Under the pieces are notes generated by a model. That model had not been told where the DNA came from, searched no databases, and saw only the letters and a list, made by a program, of their open reading frames with translations. DNA of 17,589 nt, from contig DAHXLZ010000232.1 of the NCBI GenBank assembly GCA_027365715.1, forward strand, positions 1 through 17,589. The letters are read 5' to 3'. Position 1 is the first letter of the stretch, and the number at the start of each line of letters is the position of its first letter. Below are positions 5,967 through 14,200 of this stretch, in pieces. The stretch comes from Methanomassiliicoccales archaeon. GTDB taxonomy: Archaea > Thermoplasmatota > Thermoplasmata > Sysuiplasmatales > Sysuiplasmataceae. The position numbers and the translations under genes are program-made.

Positions 5967-8411
5967 ATGCCCCGAAGTCTCAGTATTGCCGCGATAGCTG
6001 TAGTTTTCTCTTTATTATTCAGCGCAACGCTTATGCCGGTGTTTCCAGATTCTCATCCACCGGTTCAATCCAAGACTGCCAGCATGCTGACAAATTCGGT
6101 GCCTCTCAACTCCACACAGACAACAATATACCTCACGCCATATAATTCCTCGTTGTTTCCCACTTCTGTATGGTATCTTTCAAAGAGCCCATCTTCTTCT
6201 GTGCATTTCAAGAACACAACAATACCACTAAATCTATCGCTTTCATCAACTGGATATGTATTGTTTGTACCCGGTGAAACTGAAACTTCCCCGTCACCGG
6301 CTGTTCCTGTACCAACGAATAGTTCTGCAGATGGCTGGATCACTAACTTTTCTGTTAATTCGGTGGTCCCTGCTGGCAACTGGTCGCTCAGTGCAGGCAT
6401 TAGCATGACAAAAGGAGTAAAGGTAAACGGCGCCATTTGGCTCGGTGCCAGCATCTATTCATGGAATTCATCAACCCATAATTTTACGAGCATGCTTTCG
6501 CTCAGTAACGGCACATTCAATCTTGCTAACCAGCCGACAGGGAATCATGTTGTAAACCTCAGCGGTAAAGGATCGCGATACTCTCTATCAGGCTCGCAAC
6601 AAATCTTCGTGGAATATTATCTCAATCTCAGCAGTTTCTCATCAACAACTTCATATTACTTCACCCTCTCCGCTGGAGGGGCTTCAAACTACTCATCCTA
6701 CGTCAGGTACCCAAGTTTCGGCTGGCTCAACGGATCAGTCAGTCCTTCCAATTCAAACGTTACAGTAAACGGAAAAGCTGTCAGTTCTGCTTCACACGGT
6801 GCTTTCAACGTGACACTGGGACAGGGAACATACTGGGTAAACGCCTCACTGAGCGGATACAGAAATTACTCGAAGCAAATCACTATAGTTTCGGGCTTTC
6901 CCGATTATCTTAACTTTTCGTTACAGAAAGAATACACTGTCAATATAACCGAGAATGGCATTGCGAGCGGAACACACTGGTCAGTGAATCTTTCCGGCAT
7001 GCAAAAGACATCGTCAACCAATTACACAGAATTCATGGTCATCAATGGCACCTATAATCTGAGCATACCCTATGTCCCCGGATACAGGATTGATTTTTAC
7101 AACACAAGCATTGCTGTCAATGGCAGTGCTGTTCACAGAGTTATCAATTTTACAACCGCCTATTATGTCGCAACGTTCTATGAGACCGGATTGCCGCTCC
7201 CCACGCTCTGGGGCATTTCAATAAACAGTGTCAACTACAGTTCAGATAAATCATCCCTGTCGGTGAATCTTTCCAACGGCACTTATGCCTTTACAGCAAT
7301 TACTGTGCCGCATTTTTCCATGTCGCCGTCCTCAGGCAGTTTTACTGTTTCAGGCAATTCCGTTTCCAGAACAGTGTCATTTACCGCAATCAATTACACC
7401 GTATACTTCAGGGAAAGCGGCCTGCACAGTGGCATTGAATGGACAGTGACACTGGATAATTATGTGCAGAGTTCAAACAGGACGGTTATTGCATTCAGCG
7501 TACCTGAGGGCACTTACAATTACTCAATCAGCATCGCTTCCGGATACAGAGTTCTCAATTCGACGGGCCGGGTCACTGTTGCCTCGGGAAATGTTACAAT
7601 AGATGCAACCTTTTTGACTGTGAAGACCACGTCAAACGGCATATTCCCGGGGCCGCTGAATCTTATCTATTTCCTCATTCTTGTTGTAGTTCTTGTACAG
7701 GTTGAGGTAGTTGCATCTTTCCTGTATTTCAGAAGATACAGATCAAAGGACAGGCGCAACAGCAGCACTCAGGGCAAATCCGATAACGGGAATGGAGACT
7801 CTTTCACACGTCCTGTTTCCGAAATACTCTTCGAGTCCGGCGCCTCTGCAGCTGTTACACGTACAGCGCCTGCACCAGGGACTGGCGGTCCTGCAACGAA
7901 AGGCGGACCGGCTGCTGCAACGCTCTCTTCCACAACAAGAACGCCCAATTCAAACGTAGTTCTGGAATATGGTTGTACTTACGCTGTGTTTGAGGAGAAG
8001 GCGGAGAAGTCTCTCTCACTGTTTGGGACCGCGCTTAAGAACGGGTTAAAGGGACTGTGCTTCACTCGCGAATTCCCGGATAAGCTTGCGCAGAAGCACG
8101 ACCTTTCAGGTGCAACAGTCATCTGGTTGTCAAATATGGGAAGTCAGAACTCAATAAGGCCCAAGGATCTTGAGAAAATAACGCTCCAGTGTAACGAAGT
8201 GCTGAATTCGTCTCAGTGCATTATAATGATCGACGGGCTTGAATATCTCATAACAAACAATGGTTTCATCAGCGTTCTCAAATTGCTGCAGTTCCTGAGG
8301 GATGCCACTGCAGTGAACAGATCGCTGCTGATATTATCGATAAATCCTCAGGCAATAAAAGACAGCGAAGCGAGCCTCATCAGAAGAGAAGTTGACAGAA
8401 CAATAGAATGA
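5967..8411 (+). CDS. Surface receptor-like protein with extracellular repeats, one TM segment and cytoplasmic DUF835 domain
   Basis: 814 residues from ATG 5967. A signal peptide or anchor (about 5-26) is followed by a Ser/Thr/Asn-rich extracellular part with many N-x-S/T sites. Residues about 250-320 look like a carboxypeptidase-regulatory/PEGA-like beta module ('GSVSPSNSNVTVNGK', 'GTYWVNASLSGY'). Three ~75-residue repeats follow (322-397, 400-475, 477-550) of the type 'Y.V.F.E.GL.SGT.W.V.L' and 'NGTY....', common in Thermoplasmata and Sulfolobales surface proteins. A transmembrane helix spans about 565-588, then basic 'RRYRSKDRR', a low-complexity linker (600-660), and a DUF835 domain (about 663-812) with its characteristic 'DGLEYLITNN'. 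DUF835 has no proven activity and is often found with signalling domains. A sensor role is inferred from the topology; the exported PNGase-like and sedolisin genes lie directly downstream on the same strand. Confidence 0.85.
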   Translation: MPRSLSIAAIAVVFSLLFSATLMPVFPDSHPPVQSKTASMLTNSVPLNSTQTTIYLTPYNSSLFPTSVWYLSKSPSSSVHFKNTTIPLNLSLSSTGYVLFVPGETETSPSPAVPVPTNSSADGWITNFSVNSVVPAGNWSLSAGISMTKGVKVNGAIWLGASIYSWNSSTHNFTSMLSLSNGTFNLANQPTGNHVVNLSGKGSRYSLSGSQQIFVEYYLNLSSFSSTTSYYFTLSAGGASNYSSYVRYPSFGWLNGSVSPSNSNVTVNGKAVSSASHGAFNVTLGQGTYWVNASLSGYRNYSKQITIVSGFPDYLNFSLQKEYTVNITENGIASGTHWSVNLSGMQKTSSTNYTEFMVINGTYNLSIPYVPGYRIDFYNTSIAVNGSAVHRVINFTTAYYVATFYETGLPLPTLWGISINSVNYSSDKSSLSVNLSNGTYAFTAITVPHFSMSPSSGSFTVSGNSVSRTVSFTAINYTVYFRESGLHSGIEWTVTLDNYVQSSNRTVIAFSVPEGTYNYSISIASGYRVLNSTGRVTVASGNVTIDATFLTVKTTSNGIFPGPLNLIYFLILVVVLVQVEVVASFLYFRRYRSKDRRNSSTQGKSDNGNGDSFTRPVSEILFESGASAAVTRTAPAPGTGGPATKGGPAAATLSSTTRTPNSNVVLEYGCTYAVFEEKAEKSLSLFGTALKNGLKGLCFTREFPDKLAQKHDLSGATVIWLSNMGSQNSIRPKDLEKITLQCNEVLNSSQCIIMIDGLEYLITNNGFISVLKLLQFLRDATAVNRSLLILSINPQAIKDSEASLIRREVDRTIE
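6930..7616 (+). repeat. Three intragenic ~75-codon repeats (extracellular beta repeats)
   Basis: Protein-level repeats in the DUF835 receptor. Each opens with a strand of the form Y.V.F.E.G followed by an aromatic-centred strand, and each has a central 'GTY' turn. The copies have diverged at the nucleotide level, so this is an old duplication. Confidence 0.7.
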
Positions 8412-8448
8412 ACTCACCCCGCCACATGCGCTGACGGCACGTTAATCA

Positions 8449-8458
8449 AATAAATATA
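8449..8458 (+). promoter_or_regulatory. TATA box of the PNGase-like/sedolisin operon
   Basis: AATAAATATA lies 38 nt after the DUF835 gene stop and predicts transcription start near 8480. The operon therefore probably has its own promoter rather than relying on readthrough. Confidence 0.55.
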
Positions 8459-8460
8459 GT

Positions 8461-8492
8461 CGAATCCATATCCGTACAACTACGGTGGTTCG
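8461..8492. promoter_or_regulatory. Imperfect inverted repeat over the predicted transcription start (candidate operator)
   Basis: Arms pair as CGAA/TTCG (8461-8464 with 8489-8492), CC/GG (8466-8467 with 8487-8488) and CCGTA/TACGG (8472-8476 with 8481-8485), with small bulges and a CAAC centre. It starts just after the TATA box and covers the predicted start site, a usual place for an archaeal repressor. Function is inferred. Confidence 0.35.
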
Positions 8493-8502
8493 TCGGAGTG
8501 CC

Positions 8503-8507
8503 GGAGG
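8503..8507 (+). promoter_or_regulatory. Shine-Dalgarno site pointing to TTG 8515
   Basis: GGAGG with a 7-nt spacer to TTG 8515. It competes with the in-frame GTG at 8485, which has no ribosome site but lies close to the predicted transcription start. Confidence 0.5.
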
Positions 8508-8514
8508 CCTGAGT

Positions 8515-11247
8515 TTGAGTCGTGATAGTAAATTAGTGTTTTCGTGCTTTGCAGCGCTTATACTTATTTCCGTATCCGGAACTGGTTTTATGATTGCACA
8601 GAGGACACAGAACCTTTCTGCCGGGGCGAACGTCGCCACATCCTCTGGCCAGACTTCCGGATTCTCTGCACAGGGCGGAGGTCTCACGGCCGCATCTCCT
8701 TCCATGAGGTCAAAAGCACTGCAGACATGGAGTGAGTTCGGCGGGCAGAATGTTTCTGCAGTCCCTTCCTCTACACCATCTGTCCAGGCTGCCGGCACAA
8801 GTAATCCCGCACATGGCTCCGACCCTCCGTTCATTCAGTTTGGCAGCCCCTCCTTTACAGGAAATATTCTGCGGGACTTTCCTGTGCAGTTCATTGCCTC
8901 ATACAACAATTCGACACATGAGGAAATAGTGATTTCCGCCAATCAAAGCTACATATTCGTTGGCTTTTATGGTAAAATGACCAACCAGTCACTGTTTGTT
9001 GTATTTGCAAATGACACATCATCTGGTCTGGGCACGACAAATTTCACAAATATGCACAACCTGACCGGGAAGAGGAAGTGGGACGCCAACTTCAACTCCA
9101 CTCTTGCGATAAACACGTTTTTCTTTGCCAACCTGACGGGTAATATCACGACAAGCAACGCCACCATCGCCACCGTTGTTTCAGCCGTTTCACTGAGCAA
9201 CTCCCTGCCGGCTGCGGCATCACGCACTCTCGTTGCCGGTGAAGTGGTAATGAATTCGGCAGAAAATTCCACTGAGTTTTACATTCCGTGGTCTTACCTC
9301 TACAGCAACGGTGTCTCCGGTTTCAGGAATCTTTCCGTTATGGCATTCACAGCAATGAGTACTGCAGTCGTAACGTCTCTTCCATCCAGTCAGCCCGGCC
9401 AGAGGGGACTGTATTATTTTGCCGATAATTTCATCAATTATACATCCGTGTTCAGCTATTCACCCAGTTCGCAATTTACCGTCAACGCTGTTTATCAGGA
9501 GTTTGTTTCACATACCTCCACCAGCGCAGTTGGAGCGCTGATCTACTTCCCGGCCGCACTTCATTATTCGTCAATTGCAGCGAGATTCCAGAATATTTTC
9601 ATAAGCAACGTGTTTGACACAAGCTACGCGATAACTGTCGGCGGCGTAGAGATAATGGCAGGCAACACCAATGAATCTATAAACACATACGGGGAAGTTA
9701 ATGTGACTGCCTACTCCAGCCTCTTTTCCGGTGTTCAGGCAGTAACTGTTTCCTCTGCACAGTTCCTTCCTGGATATGCATCTCTTCTTTCAGCCATATT
9801 CACATTCGTTCCCACAGGCGGGCCGTCTTCCGGATACCAGCACGTCATGTCTGTCATAAGCAGTGGTTCCCTGCCACCGTTCGGCCTGACCGGGAAGCAG
9901 CCGTATAAGGAGGGCGGTAACATACTCGTGCCATTCAACTACACGGCGTCTGTCAATGAAACATTCCCTTCCAACATAAGCAGGATAGAGCTCAATCTGT
10001 TCATGCTCCAGAATCAGAATGATGAATTCTGGTACGCAAACACACCACCGTTTCGTGAATTCTCTGTTGCAGTGAATGGCGTCAAAGTTGCAACCGTCCA
10101 GCCATATCCAAATGTGCAGACAGGCGGTGTGGACTTCATGCTCTGGCAGCCGGTAAATGGAATCGGCGCTAATGTCAACCCCCCTTACTCGGTTAACCTG
10201 ACTGCCTTTTCGTACCTGTTTTCCGGGAAGAAGGTTGTGAACCTGACAGTCGTGAATGACGAGAATATATGGATTCGTGTCGGGTTGAATTTCCTGTACA
10301 ATGTTTCAGCTTCTCATCCCGCGGCGAGTAAAGTGAGCTCTGCTTTCAGCGAAAACAACAATTATATTCAGACTCCCGCACTGGTTTACAAGAACAACGC
10401 TACAGGTTTCATAAACAGCAATACTCTCTGGCTCAACGACAGCAATTATCACAACACAACTATGTCTGCCGTATCCGGTTACACATCAGATGGAAACAGC
10501 ACAAACATGTCCATGACTTACAGTTCATCCTTTGTTTCCACAAGCGTACAGTACAATCCGGAGTTCTACTACGCAGATGTGGTTTCAAGCACATATCTTG
10601 TTTTCCCTTACACCCAGCTCTCCTCTACACATCAGTACCAGTCCTATCTGGTAAGTGAGAAAGTGGCCAACAGCTCAACCGGCAAGGTGCTTTACAGCAA
10701 ATCAGTGAACACACAGTTTGTATACGGCATCTCTCTCAGATACGGCTTCAACCTTGTTTTCTATAACGGGATACCGGTCATATACCTCAGCCTGACTATT
10801 AATCAGTCCAGGGAGGTTGCTGTTACAACTTTCATATACAACGGTACTGGAACACTTACATGGTCCAACACATCAACGGTTGATTACAAATCAGTCACCG
10901 GTTCCGGCCTTACCGTGCTCGTACTGGTAGGTCCCGGACTCGCCCTGGTTCTGTACAACTTCGGAGTGACTTCTCTCTTCCAGTCCGTGAGCTATGTTGA
11001 GTCTGCAGGTTCAGCTGTTGTGTCCCTGTATTATTCAGTTTATGTGCAGGCAGTGAACAACGGTGCCAGCCGTTCCGGCACAGTGATTGAGACGGTGTTT
11101 CAAACCGGTTCTGCACTTCCCGTTACACAGCCGCGCCCGGGAGGCAGCGGAAGTGAATACTATGCACCGATGAAGGTCGCAATAGCTCCTGTGTCCAGGA
11201 ATGGTGGTTTTCAACCCGGACAGGGAATCGGAGGTAAGGTGAACTGA
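8515..11247 (+). CDS. Exported PNGase A-like protein (peptide:N-glycosidase A family)
   Basis: 910 residues from TTG 8515, or 920 from GTG 8485; numbering here is from 8515. TTG is preferred for its GGAGG and because it leaves a compact signal peptide/anchor ('MSRDSK' then hydrophobic to about 28). Residues about 105-310 have a beta-sandwich look with 'STEFYIPWSYL', recalling CBM9/DOMON-type modules (weak). Residues about 330-600 match the PNGase A family: 'NQNDEFWYANTPP', 'REFSVAVNGVKVATVQPYP', 'QTGGVDFMLWQPVNGIGA' and a closing 'NDENIWIRVGLNFLY'. This family removes N-glycans from Asn and works at acidic pH in plants and bacteria. Residues 600-860 form a further beta-rich segment; I see no clear C-terminal anchor. 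The chain is rich in N-x-S/T sites. It is translationally coupled to the downstream sedolisin. Activity is inferred from family resemblance read by eye. Confidence 0.75.
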   Translation: MSRDSKLVFSCFAALILISVSGTGFMIAQRTQNLSAGANVATSSGQTSGFSAQGGGLTAASPSMRSKALQTWSEFGGQNVSAVPSSTPSVQAAGTSNPAHGSDPPFIQFGSPSFTGNILRDFPVQFIASYNNSTHEEIVISANQSYIFVGFYGKMTNQSLFVVFANDTSSGLGTTNFTNMHNLTGKRKWDANFNSTLAINTFFFANLTGNITTSNATIATVVSAVSLSNSLPAAASRTLVAGEVVMNSAENSTEFYIPWSYLYSNGVSGFRNLSVMAFTAMSTAVVTSLPSSQPGQRGLYYFADNFINYTSVFSYSPSSQFTVNAVYQEFVSHTSTSAVGALIYFPAALHYSSIAARFQNIFISNVFDTSYAITVGGVEIMAGNTNESINTYGEVNVTAYSSLFSGVQAVTVSSAQFLPGYASLLSAIFTFVPTGGPSSGYQHVMSVISSGSLPPFGLTGKQPYKEGGNILVPFNYTASVNETFPSNISRIELNLFMLQNQNDEFWYANTPPFREFSVAVNGVKVATVQPYPNVQTGGVDFMLWQPVNGIGANVNPPYSVNLTAFSYLFSGKKVVNLTVVNDENIWIRVGLNFLYNVSASHPAASKVSSAFSENNNYIQTPALVYKNNATGFINSNTLWLNDSNYHNTTMSAVSGYTSDGNSTNMSMTYSSSFVSTSVQYNPEFYYADVVSSTYLVFPYTQLSSTHQYQSYLVSEKVANSSTGKVLYSKSVNTQFVYGISLRYGFNLVFYNGIPVIYLSLTINQSREVAVTTFIYNGTGTLTWSNTSTVDYKSVTGSGLTVLVLVGPGLALVLYNFGVTSLFQSVSYVESAGSAVVSLYYSVYVQAVNNGASRSGTVIETVFQTGSALPVTQPRPGGSGSEYYAPMKVAIAPVSRNGGFQPGQGIGGKVN
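11230..11242 (+). promoter_or_regulatory. Ribosome site coupling the sedolisin gene
   Basis: GGAGGT and, closer, AAGGTGA end 4 nt before ATG 11247. The preceding stop and this start share one base (TGATG), so translation is probably coupled. Confidence 0.65.
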
Positions 11248-14200
11248 TGCTCAAAAGCACGTACAGGTACGTTGCGGTTGCCGTCGCTGCAACACTGATT
11301 ATGTCCGGTCTGACTGTGTATTTTATGCAGGCAGGCAGCACAGGCGGTTCAAATGCCCCCTCCGTCCAGTTAAGTGCCGCACAACTGATTCAGGGGCCTT
11401 ATACATCATCCGGTCCAACGGAGCTGCCAATGCTGAAAGGCGCCGCTGCGATCGGATATGTTCCCAATTCCATGCCCATGTACATCACTGTCAGCTTTAA
11501 GGTGAGAAATCAGCAGCAGCTCGCCTCGCTGATTAACGAGCAGCAGACTCCGGGTTCTCCGCTCTATCATCATTTTCTCTCCCTGAATCAATTCCAGCAG
11601 TCGTTTGGTCCAACACCTCAGGTATACGGCGAAACACTGGCCTATTTCACAGCTATGGGCTTTACACAGGTCCCGACTGGTACGACCATGACGCTTGCCT
11701 TCAAATCCAGCGCTGTTAATGCAGCCAGTGCACTGAAAACCCAGTTCAGCTTTTTCAGGCTGCACAATGGGACAACTGTTTATGCAAACACTCAGTCATT
11801 ATCGCTGCCGGTGCCTATAGCATCATCAATTTCATCGATAAACGGGCTCACTGATATAGTGAAAATTCACACCGGACTTGTTCATTCACCTTTCTTCTCG
11901 CTCAGGAGCGGTGTTGTATCGCCATCTGCATCTTCTGCTTCGGGATTGCCAGCATACGCAAGCATGAGCAGGGCAGTGAATTTCACAAAACCCGGTTTCC
12001 TTTACACCAACACCTCCTTCCCTTACGGACAGTGGCAGTTCGTCAACCCGTCTGTCATGAGTGTGGCGTACAATGCAACACCGCTGTACGGCCAGGGAGA
12101 CAGGGGACAGGGAACAACGATAGCGGTGGTGATGGCCGGCGGATACAATCCAGCCGATCTTGCAGCATATTCGGGGATGGTTTTCAACAACTCGAATCAG
12201 ATACTCAACCGTCTTACCCCCTACCCGGTTACAGGCGGAACGGCAAATGCGACATCGCCTGGTTCAGTATTGCAGACGGGCGGCGACGCCTTTGAGTTCA
12301 CACTGGACATAGAGTATTCAAGCACTATGGCTCCGGCAGCACACATAGATGCTGTATATGGACCGAGTCTGAGCACCGCATCCCTGGTGAGTGCCTATGC
12401 AAAGCTCACTACCATCTCGCCCCTCCCGAATGTCATAACAAACAGCTGGGGCGGATCTGAGGACACATGGTGGAACCTCTACGGGCCGTCATGGCAGAGC
12501 GCAAATGCACTTGAAAACTATTTCATGGAACTCACAAGCATGGGATCGACTATACTCGCATCATCTGGCGATCTGGGAGGATACGACTCCTTCTCGGGTC
12601 TGCTGTCAGCATCCATCCCTGCTTCATCCCCATATGTCGTTGCCGTAGGCGGAGTCAGGACGACTGTATCCAATGGCACGGGTGTTTCCTTCCCGTCGCC
12701 ATCGCAATACGCAGTTAACGCGACCGTCGCTCCGTACGGTTTCAGTGAAACATCTTCCTACCCCGCATGGTTCCCTGACTACACTCTCAATGGCAGCACT
12801 GTCGGCACTGTCACCACAAACTCTTACTGGTACACGCCGGGGCCCTCAAACTCATCGCCAGACTATGCATCCGGAGGCATCGGCCTCAGCTACTGGTTTG
12901 GACAGCCCTGGTGGCAGCATGGGAAGGCAATACCGTCCGCAGGCAGGAGGATGGTGCCGGACATAGCCGCTGAAGCAGACTTCAACGAGACGGTGTATTT
13001 CGGCGGTGCATGGAATTTCTTCTGGGGCGGCACCAGTTTCGCATGCCCGACTATCGCAGGTGAATTTGCGCTGCTCGATACTTACCTGAACTCGACTGCC
13101 GGTAACTCCTCTAACCGTCCAGGCTACTATCTTGGCCTGGCCCAGCCGTTACTCTACAATCTGGGCAACGACCCGTACCTGCCGCGGGCGCCGTATACCC
13201 AAATAAGCTCAGGGAGCAACCCGTGGGACGTTTACGCAAATTCAAACGGACTGGGATGGCCCGGTGGCCAGAACTGGCCCGTAGCTTCCACTGCTGCGCT
13301 GCCCGGCTGGAATCTGCTTGCCGGATGGGGCATTCCCAACGTGTTCAACATGGCTCTGGATGCCGGCCGGCTGCTTTCAAAGAATTCGGCTGATAATCAG
13401 CTCTTTTTCAAATTGAACGGTACGACGCCACGGACCCTTCCGGGCGATGCACTTTATACTTTCACGCTTGTGAATTCAACAGGTTCTCCTGTTTCCGGCG
13501 CTGTGGTCAACATGACATTCACATCAGCGAACGGGGTGACAACCCTCTCCAGTGTTGTTAAAACAAACGCAACCGGAAAATTCCAGTTTGACGCTGCAGG
13601 TCTGCACGGATACCTGTCATTATACAGTGTGCAAACAGCAAATTCGATTTCAGGTTTCCAGCCAATATGGATAACATTGCCCAACCTTACCTCCGGCACT
13701 ATATCCGTGACGGTGCTTGGAACAGCGCGATCTGTTATGGGAGGTTTTGACTTCTTCAACGGCTATCTCAGTTCCAACTATCCGGCTCTCGGGGGCCTGA
13801 TGCCCAACACAGTCAAGGTGCTGGTCACATACAGGGCCACTCCCACATCCGCTCCTCAGCCGGTATACAACGCAATGGTACTTGCATCCACGCCGCATGA
13901 GCCGTACTACTCATCTCCGCCAGATTACGCGAATCCATACTATTCCTCGCTTGCATCCTTTAATTACACGCCCATGAGGTCGCTCAGCTTCACGAATCTT
14001 TCCGGTATAGCATATGTGGAAACGTGGAACGTGCCGCAGCCGGAGAATTACAGCATACATGCTTCATATCGCGGTCTTTCCAGCAGCACAAATTTCACGG
14101 TAACCCCCAGATTTAACATTCAGTCACTCAATGTCTTCTCTTCACTTGAGGGAACGCTGTTCGGTGGTGCTGCCGGTTATATCGGCAACGGTGCCCAGAA

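Noticed and set aside
6065..6454. Minus-strand open frame within the DUF835 receptor gene
   Set aside because: Antisense to a Ser/Thr/Asn-rich coding region whose composition keeps other frames open; no motif or start signals.
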